NCBI GenBank assembly: GCA_040219085.1
Contig: JAVJTC010000003.1
Span: forward strand, 78,849 to 142,848
DNA length: 64,000 nucleotides
Reading direction: 5' to 3'
Origin: Acidimicrobiales bacterium
GTDB lineage: Bacteria > Actinomycetota > Acidimicrobiia > Acidimicrobiales > JAVJTC01
In this document: in pieces, positions 26,911 to 35,018 of the stretch
Layout of the letters: every line of letters begins with the position of its first letter
How positions within the stretch are numbered: the first letter of the stretch is position 1
Made by a program: the position numbers and the translations under genes
The notes under the pieces: model-generated
Told to the model about the DNA's origin: nothing
The model's input: only the letters and a program-made list of their open reading frames with translations
The model's database searches: none

Positions 26911-28428
26911 TCACGCAGCCCCCGCCGATGCGACGCCGAAGGGGTCCGATCTCAGTGTCAGGGCCATGATGACCTGTTGTTCCGACAACGGCGGTTCCAC
27001 ACCAGCCAGGTCCGCGAGGGTCAGCGCCAGACGGCGGATGCGCACGAGTCCCCGTGCACTGAGGCCCCCGGCCGCGAGTCGGCGCTCGACCACCGTCGTC
27101 GCCGCCCGGTCGAAGGGCGCACACCGCAGGAGTTGGTCACCGTCGAGAAGCGAGTTGACGCTGACTCCACGTTGCGCGGCGCGCTCGCGTGCAGCGCGGA
27201 CCCGCTGACGCACAGTGGACGAGGACTCGCCCGGGCCGCCTCGCAGCAGGTCCTCCGGCGACGGGCGCCCCACGGCCACTCGCAGGTCGAAGCGGTCGAG
27301 AAGCGGGCCTGAGAGGCGCCGGACGTAGCGCGACCGGGCGACCTCCGAGCAGCGACACGCCCCCGGGGCCGAGCCTTCACCGCAGGGGCACGGGTTCATA
27401 GCGGCCACCAGCAGGAAACGGGCGGGGTAGGTCGCGCGGCCATTGGCACGGCTCACCCGGATGACGCCCTCCGACAGAGGTTGCCGTAGTGCGTCGAGGA
27501 CCACCGGCGAGAACTCGCCCAACTCGTCGAGGAACAGAACGCCCCCATGTGCTGCGGAGACCTCTCCGGGGCGCATCGCGCCGGCTCCGCCACCGACCAG
27601 CGCCACCATCGACGCCGAGTGGTGCGGTGCCCGTAGCGGCGGCATCGTCACGAGTCCACCGGCCGGCAGCGTAAGCCCGGATGCCGAGTGGACCCTCGTG
27701 GCGGCGAGGGCGACCTCCCGGTCGAGCGGCGGCAACAGCCCGGGCAGTCGCCGCGCCAGCATGGTCTTGCCGGCCCCGGGGGGACCGACCATCAAGATGT
27801 GATGTCCGCCGGCGGCGGCGATCTCCAGCGCCCGCCGCGCCAGTTCCTGCCCGCGGACGTCAGCGAGGTCCGGTAGGTCCTCCGGCGACGGGACCGGAGC
27901 CGGCTCCGGGGGGTCGGCCCACGGAGCGTCGCCCCGCAGGCAACGCACCACCCCGCCGAGGTCCCGCACGGTCAACACCTCGTGGCGGCCCACCAGGGCC
28001 GCCTCGGCAACGGCGTCCGGGGCGACAACGACCCGGGGACGGTCCACCGCGTCGACGAGACTCAGCGTTCCCCGGACGCGTCGGAGCGCTCCGTCGAGAC
28101 CGAGTTCAGCCACGAACGCAGCATCGGCGACGGCTTCGGCCGGGATCTCACCCGTCGCCGCCAGGATCCCCACCGCGATGGCGAGGTCCAGTCCCGCACC
28201 TTCCTTGCGCAACGTGGACGGCGCCAGGTTCACCGTGATCCGACGTTGGGGCCAGGGCAACTCGCACGAGGCAATCGCCGCGCGTACCCGGTCACGGGCC
28301 TCGCGACAGGAGGCATCCGGCAGGCCGACGATGTGGAACGACGGAAGGCCCGATGCGACATGGACCTCGACGACGACGGGACGGCCGGTGACGCCATGGA
28401 GGGTGGCGGCGGGAACGGTGGCGAGCAC
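26911..28428 (-). CDS. comM: YifB/ComM family Mg-chelatase-like AAA ATPase
   Basis: ComM is a hexameric helicase that promotes branch migration in natural transformation. The protein (505 residues from the chosen start) has an N-terminal Lon-like domain (VEVHVASGLPSFHIVGLPD), Walker A GPPGAGKTMLARRLPGLLP, Walker B GVLFLDELGEF, and a Cys motif (NPCPCGEG, CRCS). The GTG at 28428 was chosen because GAGGAG lies about 8 nt upstream and ATLHGV is the usual opening; a longer start at 28494 is less likely. It precedes dprA. Confidence 0.93.
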   Translation of the reverse strand: MLATVPAATLHGVTGRPVVVEVHVASGLPSFHIVGLPDASCREARDRVRAAIASCELPWPQRRITVNLAPSTLRKEGAGLDLAIAVGILAATGEIPAEAVADAAFVAELGLDGALRRVRGTLSLVDAVDRPRVVVAPDAVAEAALVGRHEVLTVRDLGGVVRCLRGDAPWADPPEPAPVPSPEDLPDLADVRGQELARRALEIAAAGGHHILMVGPPGAGKTMLARRLPGLLPPLDREVALAATRVHSASGLTLPAGGLVTMPPLRAPHHSASMVALVGGGAGAMRPGEVSAAHGGVLFLDELGEFSPVVLDALRQPLSEGVIRVSRANGRATYPARFLLVAAMNPCPCGEGSAPGACRCSEVARSRYVRRLSGPLLDRFDLRVAVGRPSPEDLLRGGPGESSSTVRQRVRAARERAAQRGVSVNSLLDGDQLLRCAPFDRAATTVVERRLAAGGLSARGLVRIRRLALTLADLAGVEPPLSEQQVIMALTLRSDPFGVASAGAA

Positions 28429-28601
28429 GGGAGCTTCTCCTCGAACCAGAAGGTGGAACGTGGGGGAAGCTCGAAACCAGATGGGCGACCCCATCCGGTG
28501 AGAAGGAACCTAGCCCTGCACAGTGACAGGCGAAAGGGCCCGGCACGGACACCCTCGCCAGAGAAGCCCCGGAACCCTGCACCGGCGCCCGAATACGCCG
28601 G

Positions 28602-28988
28602 TCAGAGGACCTCGCGGGTGTATCTGACGACGGCCTCGATCTCGGCGGGGGTCAACTTGTCGTCGAAGCGCGGCATGGCACGGCGGCCGGCGTTGACGAC
28701 CTCGAGCTGGTCGGCCACGTCGGGATAGACCTCGACCATGCGACCGTCGGCGAGTTTGGAACCGCGCCCACCACCGCCGTCGTCGCCGTGGCACGCGGCG
28801 CACCGGGCGCTGTAGACCTCGGCGCCCTCGACGAGGACGGGGTCGGCCTGTCCGTCGTTGGTGAGCGGGATCTCGGGGGGCTCGGAAGCACCGCATGCGG
28901 CAGTCAGCGCAGCGACCGTGAACACGACGGGGGCCATGATCGCAACCGGCCGCCAACGTCTGGTGGCGCGCGAACTGCGGCTCTTCAC
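28602..28988 (-). CDS. Cytochrome c, class I, lipoprotein-type
   Basis: A monohaem electron carrier is predicted. It has CAACHG as the CxxCH haem site and an AMPRF Met as likely axial ligand. Ahead of it are a hydrophobic segment and the lipobox LTAAC, so the protein should be membrane-anchored by lipid outside the cell. I took GTG at 28988 (128 residues), giving a positively charged n-region; the ATG at 28937 (111 residues) is an alternative. No oxidase or bc1 genes are nearby, so its redox partners are unknown. Confidence 0.85.
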   Translation of the reverse strand: MKSRSSRATRRWRPVAIMAPVVFTVAALTAACGASEPPEIPLTNDGQADPVLVEGAEVYSARCAACHGDDGGGGRGSKLADGRMVEVYPDVADQLEVVNAGRRAMPRFDDKLTPAEIEAVVRYTREVL

Positions 28989-29045
28989 AAGGGGGTCTCG
29001 CACGTACCCGACGATACCCACGGCGGACCGGCGATACTGGCCACC

Positions 29046-29156
29046 GTGGGATTCGATCCGACGCGCCGCCACCAACGCACCCGATTCGACGTCGTCTTCG
29101 TCGTGGCCGGGATCCTCGTGGCGGTCGCCCTCGTCGCCTGGGCACTCTTCGGCTGA
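29046..29156 (+). CDS. Small single-pass membrane protein (36 residues)
   Basis: A GTG-started frame gives a basic N-terminus (GFDPTRRHQRTRFD) followed by one TM helix (VVFVVAGILVAVALVAWALFG) reaching the C-terminus. It ends 1 nt before the ATG of the next plus-strand gene, and the two may be coupled. I do not recognise the family. The evidence is composition and spacing only, so it may not be translated. Confidence 0.45.
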   Translation: MGFDPTRRHQRTRFDVVFVVAGILVAVALVAWALFG

Positions 29157-29157
29157 G

Positions 29158-29370
29158 ATGGATCCCGTCGACGCCCTCTGGGCCGATGCCGAGCCGCGCC
29201 GCGTCCAGCCGTACGAGGCGACGAAGACGTACCTCTGTCCGGGGTGCAACCGCGACATCGGTCCCGGGACCGGGCACGTCGTGGCCGTCCCTCCCGAGGC
29301 TCCCGATCTGCGTCGACACTGGCACCACGGCTGCTGGCAGCGCAGGACCCGGCGGCGGCCGCTGTCGTAA
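29158..29370 (+). CDS. Small zinc-ribbon protein, conserved actinobacterial type
   Basis: The 70-residue protein has the core KTYLCPGCNRDIGPGTGHVV, then RRHWHHGCW, so CxxC is followed by His/Cys. This matches a small actinobacterial family of unknown function, sometimes called 'ATP/GTP-binding protein' without support. Metal binding is likely. It lies between the divergent cytochrome gene and the convergent yraN gene, with a start 1 nt after the upstream small frame. Confidence 0.7.
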   Translation: MDPVDALWADAEPRRVQPYEATKTYLCPGCNRDIGPGTGHVVAVPPEAPDLRRHWHHGCWQRRTRRRPLS

Positions 29371-29388
29371 CGACGAGCCGGCGCAGGA

Positions 29389-29733
29389 TCAGAAAGCCGC
29401 CGGTATCACCTCGACCGTGCGCGGAGTGACCGCCACGACGTCGAAGCGGAGTTCCTCGAACCATTCGCCGGACTCGGCGAGCCAGCGGGCCGCCAGACGC
29501 CGCAGCCGCCGCTGCTTGCGGTGATCGACGGCCTCAGCCGGATGGCCGAAGCGGTCCGAGGTGCGGGTCTTGACCTCTGCCACGACCAGGAGCGGGCCGC
29601 GCCGCACGATGACGTCGATCTCGCCCACATCGCAGCGCCAGTTGCGGGCGACGACGGTGAAACCGTTCTCGCTGTACCACGCTGCGGCCCGGTCCTCACC
29701 GTGACAGCCGGTTCGGCGGCGACCAGCGGTCAC
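29389..29733 (-). CDS. YraN/UPF0102 family nuclease-like protein
   Basis: The 114-residue protein matches UPF0102. It has HGEDRAAAWYSENGF, NWRCDVGEIDVIVRR and LVVAEVKTRTSDRFGHP, which form the PD-(D/E)xK-type core with E-(I)D and ExK. The family role is unclear, though some members act with DNA-uptake genes. The start is GTG at 29733; longer in-frame starts lack similarity. It follows rplS on the same strand, while lepB and rnhB, often found between them, are absent. Confidence 0.88.
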   Translation of the reverse strand: MTAGRRRTGCHGEDRAAAWYSENGFTVVARNWRCDVGEIDVIVRRGPLLVVAEVKTRTSDRFGHPAEAVDHRKQRRLRRLAARWLAESGEWFEELRFDVVAVTPRTVEVIPAAF

Positions 29734-29824
29734 CGGAGAGGCCTTCGCTGTGATCGGGAGTGGGACACGCCACGACGCTAGATCGAGGGTGTGACGGTCC
29801 ACCGGCGGGGCGACCGTCGGGGGA

Positions 29825-30172
29825 TCAGCGGTCCCGCTTCTCCTTGATCTTCGCGCGCTTACCGATGCGGTCACGCTGGTAGTAGAGCTTCGCCCGGCGG
29901 ACATCGCCGCGGACCACCCGTTCGATCATGGCGATGATGGGCGAGTGGACCGGGAAGGTGCGCTCGACGCCGACACCGAAGCTCACCTTGCGGACTGTGA
30001 AGGTCTCACGCACGCCGGAGCCCTGGCGGGCGATGACAGCACCCTCGAACACCTGGACGCGCTCGCGGTTTCCCTCGACCACACGTACGTGGACGCGCAC
30101 GGTGTCGCCGGGCGCGAACTCGGGGATGTCGTCGCGCAGGTTGGCCTTGTCGACCAGGTCGGTGGGGTTCAT
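29825..30172 (-). CDS. rplS: 50S ribosomal protein L19
   Basis: L19 lies at the subunit interface. The 115-residue protein has [54 protein letters not shown], and the basic end [11 protein letters not shown]. The start MNPTDLVDK was chosen by family length. A promoter with a 17-nt spacer lies just upstream, so it can be transcribed apart from trmD. Confidence 0.97.
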   Translation of the reverse strand: MNPTDLVDKANLRDDIPEFAPGDTVRVHVRVVEGNRERVQVFEGAVIARQGSGVRETFTVRKVSFGVGVERTFPVHSPIIAMIERVVRGDVRRAKLYYQRDRIGKRAKIKEKRDR

Positions 30173-30222
30173 CGCAGAGCTCCTCGGAGCGGTCGGTCCG
30201 GACGGGACCGTACGGCCCGACA

Positions 30223-30251
30223 ATGATACGGGCCTGCGGTGCGGACACCAA
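30223..30251 (-). promoter_or_regulatory. Probable sigma-A promoter of rplS
   Basis: On the minus strand TTGGTG (30251-30246) and TATCAT (30228-30223) are separated by exactly 17 nt. Transcription would start near 30216, about 45 nt before the rplS ATG. The match is strong for this GC-rich sequence. Confidence 0.6.
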
Positions 30252-30258
30252 TCAGTGA

Positions 30259-30290
30259 CGCCCACTTCCGTCTCGACTCGACGGTGGGCG
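30259..30290 (-). terminator. Hairpin after trmD, possible terminator
   Basis: Paired arms CGCCCA and TGGGCG enclose a second stem CCGTC/GACGG with a 7-nt loop and a 3-nt bulge on one side. It sits between trmD and the rplS promoter. There is no U-tract, so it may be a processing site rather than a terminator. Confidence 0.35.
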
Positions 30291-30297
30291 ACGGCGC

Positions 30298-31038
30298 TCA
30301 CCCGTCGAGTTCGGTGTCGAGCAGCGTCTGTTCGGCGTCGGTCAGGCCTCCGCGCCGTTCGATCAGGTCCGGTCGGCGTCGCATCGTCTGGCGCAGAGCC
30401 TGGGCCCTGCGCCAGCGTGCGATCCGTCCATGGTCACCCGAGCGCAGGACCTCCGGGACCACCATGTCGCGGTACTCGGCGGGCCGCGTGTACTGCGGAT
30501 ACTCGAGCAGGTCGTCGCTGAAAGACTCCTCGGTCGCCGACCCGACGTTGCCCATGACCCCCGGTACGAGCCGACCGACGGCCTCCAGGACGACGAGCGC
30601 CGCCACCTCGCCCCCCGACACCACGAAATCCCCGACGGACAACTCCTCGTCGACGAGAGCCGTGCGGACCCGCTCGTCGACGCCCTCGTAGCGGCCACAC
30701 AGCATCGTGAACCCACCGAGGGACGCGAGGCGACGCGCCTCGGCCTGATCGAAACGCCGACCCGACGGTGACAGCAGGATCAGAGGCCGGGGCGGTTCGA
30801 CGGCCTCGACCGTTTCGAATATGGGTGGCGCGGTCAGCACCATGCCCGGCCCCCCGCCGAAGGGCGTGTCGTCCACGGAGCGGTGCACATCATGGGTGGC
30901 CGCACGCAGGTCGTGGACACGGACGTCGAGCAACCCCGCGGCCCGTGCCTTGCCGATCAGACTCTCGGATGCGAAGTCGTCGACCAGGCGGGGAAAGATG
31001 GTGAGCACGTCGATGCGCACGGTCTCAGGACCCGCCAT
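30298..31038 (-). CDS. trmD: tRNA (guanine-N1)-methyltransferase
   Basis: TrmD makes m1G37 in tRNAs that read CNN codons. The knotted SPOUT enzyme shows [34 protein letters not shown], and [25 protein letters not shown]. The length is about 246 residues from the ATG at 31038, which overlaps rimM by 14 nt; a GTG at 31020 is an alternative, 4 nt after the rimM stop. It follows rimM, as in the standard rpsP-rimM-trmD-rplS group. Confidence 0.96.
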   Translation of the reverse strand: MAGPETVRIDVLTIFPRLVDDFASESLIGKARAAGLLDVRVHDLRAATHDVHRSVDDTPFGGGPGMVLTAPPIFETVEAVEPPRPLILLSPSGRRFDQAEARRLASLGGFTMLCGRYEGVDERVRTALVDEELSVGDFVVSGGEVAALVVLEAVGRLVPGVMGNVGSATEESFSDDLLEYPQYTRPAEYRDMVVPEVLRSGDHGRIARWRRAQALRQTMRRRPDLIERRGGLTDAEQTLLDTELDG

Positions 31039-31522
31039 CGTCCCCGGCGGGTTCGCCGGTGTCATCATCGTCACCCAGCTCGAAGAGCCCGGGCGGGACC
31101 TCCACACTCACCGCACCGTCCGATACCTCGGTCACGAATCGCAGGGGCACGAGAACACCCGAGTCGGACACGATCAGATCACTCGCCGGGTTCTCCTGGA
31201 GTGCGACGACCTCACCGCGGTCGACTCCGCCCTCGAGGATGCGAAGCCCGATCAGGTCGTGGGCCCAGAGGACATCGGGGTCGTCCAGGGCGGGCGCGGT
31301 CACCGGCCCCCGCAGACCCTCGGCGGCATCCCGGTCGGAGACACCTGCGAACCGCACGAGCCACCGGTTCTTGTCGCGACGCGAGCCGACGACTTCGAGT
31401 TCGCGGCCCGCCACCGTGAGGACCGATCCGGGCTGAACGCGTTCGAGGCGATCCGTGACGAGTTGCACCACGACCTCACCGCGCAGTCCGTGAGCCCGGG
31501 TCACGGTCCCGACCTCGAGCAT
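31025..31522 (-). CDS. rimM: 16S rRNA processing protein RimM
   Basis: RimM binds S19 and assists maturation of the 30S head. The 165-residue protein begins MLEVGTVTRAHGLRGEVVV and has the PRC-barrel domain (DVLWAHDLIGLRILEGG, NPASDLIVSDSG, VPLRFVTEV). It ends in an acidic tail ([14 protein letters not shown]). Its start was placed at the family Met. It lies 40 nt after khpA. Confidence 0.95.
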   Translation of the reverse strand: MLEVGTVTRAHGLRGEVVVQLVTDRLERVQPGSVLTVAGRELEVVGSRRDKNRWLVRFAGVSDRDAAEGLRGPVTAPALDDPDVLWAHDLIGLRILEGGVDRGEVVALQENPASDLIVSDSGVLVPLRFVTEVSDGAVSVEVPPGLFELGDDDDTGEPAGDDGGS

Positions 31523-31562
31523 CACGTTGTCGTCACCCGGGGTGTTCACGGGCGACACGGCC

Positions 31563-31820
31563 TCACTGGTCGATGAACTCGACCTCGACCTCTTCTTCGC
31601 CGTCGGTGGCAGCGGCAGCGGCCACGACGGTGCGGATGGCGTTGGCCATGCGGCCACGCTTGCCGATGACGCGCCCCATGTCGCCGTCACCGACGCGCAC
31701 ATCCAGACGGAGCGCGTTCTCGTTCTCGCTGGCCTCGATGTCGACGGCGTCGGGATCGTCGACGATGGAGCGCACGATCAGATCGAGTACGGCCTCTGCT
31801 GCACCGATGTCGTTGCTCAC
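31563..31820 (-). CDS. khpA: KH-domain RNA-binding protein KhpA
   Basis: KhpA is a small RNA-binding protein that partners with KhpB in some bacteria and influences cell-division gene expression. The 85-residue protein has a single KH domain with the GxxG loop in MGRVIGKRGRMANAIRTVV. It starts with GTG, overlapping the rpsP stop as GTGA. The rpsP-khpA-rimM order is conserved in Gram-positive bacteria. Confidence 0.93.
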   Translation of the reverse strand: MSNDIGAAEAVLDLIVRSIVDDPDAVDIEASENENALRLDVRVGDGDMGRVIGKRGRMANAIRTVVAAAAATDGEEEVEVEFIDQ

Positions 31821-32386
31821 GCGGTCTCCTTCGAATCGTCTGTGTCGTCGGCGGGGGTATCGGCACCCTCGTCGCTGGTGTCGGTTGCCTCAGCGGCGTC
31901 GTCCGTGGAATCAGCGACCTCTTCTGCGGCGTCAGCGACGCTGTCCGCAGCCGTCGCAGCGACATCCGCAACAGCCTCGGCCACGTCCTCGGCCTTGTCA
32001 GCCACGGCGTCGGCGACGTCGGCGACCTTGTCGGCCACGACCTCCGCGGCATCGGTGACCTTGTCGGCGACAGCCTCCGCGGCATCCGAAGCGGCGTCAG
32101 CGATGCGGGTCACGGCCGGCGGGGGCGGTTCGCCACTGAACTCCTCCCAGGCACCGGAGATCTTCAACAACTTCTCGACCCGCTCGGTGGGCTTCGCACC
32201 GTCGCGCAACCAGCGCAACGCCTTGTCGTTGTCGATCTTGACCACCGACGGGTCACGGCGCGGATCGTAGAACCCGACGATCTCGATGAACCGCCCGTCG
32301 CGCGGCGAACGCGCGTCGGCTGCCACCACCCGGTAGGTCGGTTGCTTCTTCTTGCCCATCCGCATCAGGCGGAGCTTCACTGCCAC
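31817..32386 (-). CDS. rpsP: 30S ribosomal protein S16 with long helical Ala/Asp-rich tail
   Basis: S16 is a small-subunit assembly protein. Residues 1-80 are standard: KLRLMRMGKKKQPTYRVVAADARSPRDGRFIE, GFYDPR, and KALRWLRDGAKPTERVEKLL. Normal S16 is about 80-110 residues. Here about 100 more residues follow, built of repeats like AADKVTDAAEVVADKVADVAD, which look amphipathic and helical, ending in an acidic stretch. It starts with GTG. I could not assign a function to the tail. Confidence 0.95.
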   Translation of the reverse strand: MAVKLRLMRMGKKKQPTYRVVAADARSPRDGRFIEIVGFYDPRRDPSVVKIDNDKALRWLRDGAKPTERVEKLLKISGAWEEFSGEPPPPAVTRIADAASDAAEAVADKVTDAAEVVADKVADVADAVADKAEDVAEAVADVAATAADSVADAAEEVADSTDDAAEATDTSDEGADTPADDTDDSKETA

Positions 32387-32470
32387 GGCGTTCGTGATCC
32401 TTGTTCGAAGTCGGAGATGAGAGATCGTCGGCGCCCGTGCACGGCGATCAGCCGTTGGACGCAGCGAACC

Positions 32471-32498
32471 ATTGTGCCGGATTGTGCGACGACTTCAA
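32471..32498 (-). promoter_or_regulatory. Possible promoter of rpsP
   Basis: The minus strand has TTGAAG (32498-32493) and CACAAT (32476-32471) with a 16-nt spacer in the gap between ffh and rpsP. This fits a moderate sigma-A promoter about 85 nt before the rpsP start. Confidence 0.4.
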
Positions 32499-32551
32499 TC
32501 ATGTCGGGCCGCCGCGGTTTCCCAGAGGGCGAAAGACCGGCCGCAGCGACG

Positions 32552-34003
32552 TCAACCGCCGCCCAGGCGACGCAGTTCGTCCAGGTCCAGACCGCCGGCC
32601 CCGTCATCGAGTCCGGGCAACGACAGCGACTTCGCCGCGTTCGCCTTCTGTGCCTTCGACGGCGTGACCCGCCCGCCCTTCTTGCCCTTCTTCTTTTTCT
32701 TCTTCGCGAGGCGCTTCGACCCGAGCCCGCCCATCCGCTTCATCATCCGCTGGACCTCACGGAACTGCTTGAAGAGTTGGCTGACATCGGAGGGGTTCAT
32801 GCCGCTGCCGTTTGCGATCCGTGACCGGCGGGAGGCATCGATGATCTCGGGATTGGCGCGCTCCTCGAAGGTCATCGAGGTGATCATCGCCTCGACACGC
32901 GCCATCTGGCGGTCGTCGATCTCCGCGTCGCGCACCTCCTTCGGCACGCCGGGAAGCATCCCCATCAGGCTCGTCAGCGGGCCCATCTTCTTGAGTTGCT
33001 GCATCTGATCGAGGAAGTCGTCGAGCGTGAACGTGCCGTCGAGGATCTTCTCGGCGGCCTTCTCGGCCTCCTCCGCCTCATAGGCGCCCTCCGCCTTCTC
33101 GATGAGGGTGAGCATGTCGCCCATCCCGAGGATGCGTCCGGCGAGACGGTCGGGGTGGAACAGGTCGAAGTCCTCGACGCGCTCGCCGGTGGAGGCGAAT
33201 GCGATCGGGCGCCCGACCACCTCCTTCACCGACAACGCTGCACCGCCGCGGGCATCGCCGTCGAGCTTCGTGAGGATCACGCCGTCGAGCTCGAGGGTCT
33301 CGTGGAAGGCCTGCGCGACGCCGACCGCGTCCTGGCCGGTCATCGCGTCCACGACGAGGAAGGTGTAGTCCGGCTCGATGGCCTCGGAGATCTGACGGAC
33401 CTGGCCCATCAGCTCCGCGTCGATGGCGAGACGTCCGGCGGTGTCGCAGATGACGACGTCACGCCCCGTGGCGGCCGCCTCCTCCAGAGACCGGCGCGCG
33501 ACCTCGACGGGATCGCTCGGCTCCGAGAACACCGGCACGTCGATCTGGCCACCCAGGGTGCGGAGCTGCTCGACCGCCGCGGGCCGTTGGAGGTCCGCAC
33601 CGACCAGCAGCGGGTTGCGTCCCTGCTGTTTGAACCACCGCGCCAACTTCGCGGAGTTGGTTGTCTTCCCCGAGCCCTGCAGGCCGGCCATCAACACGAC
33701 GGTGGGCGGCTTCTTGGCGAACTCGATACGGATCGCCTCGCCGCCGAGGGTCGCGATCAGTTCCTCGTGGACGATCTTGATGACCTGTTGGGCAGGGTTC
33801 AGCGCCGCGTGCAGGTCGGCACCGACGCAGCGCTCACGCACCCGGTCACGGAAGGATCGGACGACACCGACGTTGACATCGGCCTCGAGAAGGGCGACTC
33901 GGATCTCACGGAGAACCTCGTCGACGTCGGAGTCCTTGAGGCGTCCCTTGCCCTTGAGGCCCGAGAAGATCCCCTCGAAGCGTTCGGAAAGTGTTTCGAA
34001 CAT
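32552..34003 (-). CDS. ffh: Signal recognition particle protein Ffh
   Basis: Ffh, with 4.5S/SRP RNA, targets membrane proteins to FtsY. The 483-residue protein has the N domain, the G domain (GLQGSGKTTNSAKLA, DTAGRLAIDAELM, TKLDGDARGGAALS), and the Met-rich M domain (MGPLTSLMGMLPG, MIEEFE-like MTFEERANPEIIDASRRSRIANGSG). A Lys-rich stretch (KKKKKKGKKGG) and a tail ending ELRRLGGG follow. No SRP RNA gene was seen nearby. ftsY lies about 1 kb upstream on the same strand. Confidence 0.97.
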   Translation of the reverse strand: MFETLSERFEGIFSGLKGKGRLKDSDVDEVLREIRVALLEADVNVGVVRSFRDRVRERCVGADLHAALNPAQQVIKIVHEELIATLGGEAIRIEFAKKPPTVVLMAGLQGSGKTTNSAKLARWFKQQGRNPLLVGADLQRPAAVEQLRTLGGQIDVPVFSEPSDPVEVARRSLEEAAATGRDVVICDTAGRLAIDAELMGQVRQISEAIEPDYTFLVVDAMTGQDAVGVAQAFHETLELDGVILTKLDGDARGGAALSVKEVVGRPIAFASTGERVEDFDLFHPDRLAGRILGMGDMLTLIEKAEGAYEAEEAEKAAEKILDGTFTLDDFLDQMQQLKKMGPLTSLMGMLPGVPKEVRDAEIDDRQMARVEAMITSMTFEERANPEIIDASRRSRIANGSGMNPSDVSQLFKQFREVQRMMKRMGGLGSKRLAKKKKKKGKKGGRVTPSKAQKANAAKSLSLPGLDDGAGGLDLDELRRLGGG

Positions 34004-34055
34004 GGGGTCCCGAGCCTAGCGGCGGCCCGGTCGGGTCACGGATCGCCGAACAGGA

Positions 34056-34685
34056 TCAGCTCGTGACGCCTATCGCAGGTGGCAGAACGGCAGCCAGGAC
34101 ACGGTCCCAGTCGTCGATCCCGCACCCGTTGGTCCGGGTGATCGTCACGTCCACCTCGACACCGTCGAGAAGACCGCCGATGACGGCCTCGTCGGGGCCC
34201 CCGTACTGCTCGGTGCAGATCCGATCCACCGCCGGCCCCTCGGTGAGCAGCGTGACGACCTCAGGATCGTTCAGCGCGAGGCAGGCCGACTCTGCTCGGA
34301 CCGACGTCGACCCGAGCACCGTCGCCGTGTCCCCGAGACAGGACACGACGTAGGTGACCGCCGCCCTGTCCGGGTGGGTGACCGTGACGTCGAGATTCGC
34401 CACCGGGTACGCGTCGACCCCGTCCACGGGCCGCGTCGCTGTGCTGTCGCCGCCGGAGGCGGACCGTCCATCGTCGAGCGGAGCATCCGACGCGCTGTCG
34501 TCGCCGCCGGGCGCGGACTGCCCATCGTCGGGCGAACCGTCCGAGGCTGTGTCGTCGCCGCCGGAGGCTGTGTCATCATCGCCCGTCGCGGTGTCCGAAC
34601 CGTCGGAACCGCAGGCGACCACGATCAGGGCCACCAGGATCAGCAGGGCTGCGAGTGGGCGTCGCACGGGTCTGTCTCCGTTCAT
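34056..34685 (-). CDS. Lipoprotein with subtilisin-inhibitor-like (SSI) domain
   Basis: The 209-residue protein has a signal peptide and lipobox (LIVVACGS), then a long Asp/Ser/Gly-rich spacer of repeated ASGGDD-type units to about residue 85. The C-terminal domain holds four Cys and reads VSCLGDT, SACLALNDPEVV, ICTEQYGGPDEAVIGGLLDG and RTNGCGIDDWDRVL. That is the pattern of SSI-family protease inhibitors, here tethered to the membrane surface. Target protease unknown. It lies between ffh and a small basic gene next to ftsY; an HtrA protease is two genes upstream. Confidence 0.7.
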   Translation of the reverse strand: MNGDRPVRRPLAALLILVALIVVACGSDGSDTATGDDDTASGGDDTASDGSPDDGQSAPGGDDSASDAPLDDGRSASGGDSTATRPVDGVDAYPVANLDVTVTHPDRAAVTYVVSCLGDTATVLGSTSVRAESACLALNDPEVVTLLTEGPAVDRICTEQYGGPDEAVIGGLLDGVEVDVTITRTNGCGIDDWDRVLAAVLPPAIGVTS

Positions 34686-34743
34686 CGGCTGCAGTACACC
34701 GGTTGGACGACGTCGAGGGCCCGCCGGTTCCCGACGGACCGGA

Positions 34744-35004
34744 TCACTCCCCGTCGGAGTCGCTCTTCTTTCCCTTCCACGGCCGGGCCAACCCGCCGAT
34801 GACGCGCACCGGAAGCTTCAGGACCTCGCCGAGGGCGTGGACGATCCCCTTCACCAGACGCGTCACGACGACGAGCGGTGTCTTCACGAGAGCGACCGGT
34901 ACACCGGTCACCTTCTTGAACAGCCCCTTCTTGGCGCCGTCGTCGGAACCGCCGAGGCTCTCGAGCCCGACCAGATCGCTGTCAGTGTGCTTGCGCTTAC
35001 CCAT
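34744..35004 (-). CDS. Small basic protein of unknown function
   Basis: The 86-residue protein starts MGKRKHTDSDLVGLES and has a moderately hydrophobic amphipathic centre (VPVALVKTPLVVVTRLVKGIVHALGEVLKLPVRVIGG) between charged ends. I do not recognise a family. The start at 35004 overlaps the ftsY stop by some 14 nt, so it is probably coupled to ftsY. A peripheral membrane role is possible from the amphipathic stretch but is not shown. Confidence 0.55.
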   Translation of the reverse strand: MGKRKHTDSDLVGLESLGGSDDGAKKGLFKKVTGVPVALVKTPLVVVTRLVKGIVHALGEVLKLPVRVIGGLARPWKGKKSDSDGE

Positions 35005-35018
35005 GTCCTGGCTCCTTG

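Noticed and set aside
28429..28601. Possible RNA gene between comM and the cytochrome gene
   Set aside because: No cloverleaf, terminator or conserved structure was found in these 173 nt.
32387..34055. SRP (4.5S) RNA gene near ffh
   Set aside because: The gaps around ffh are too short and show no GGAA-tetraloop hairpin or SRP RNA outline.
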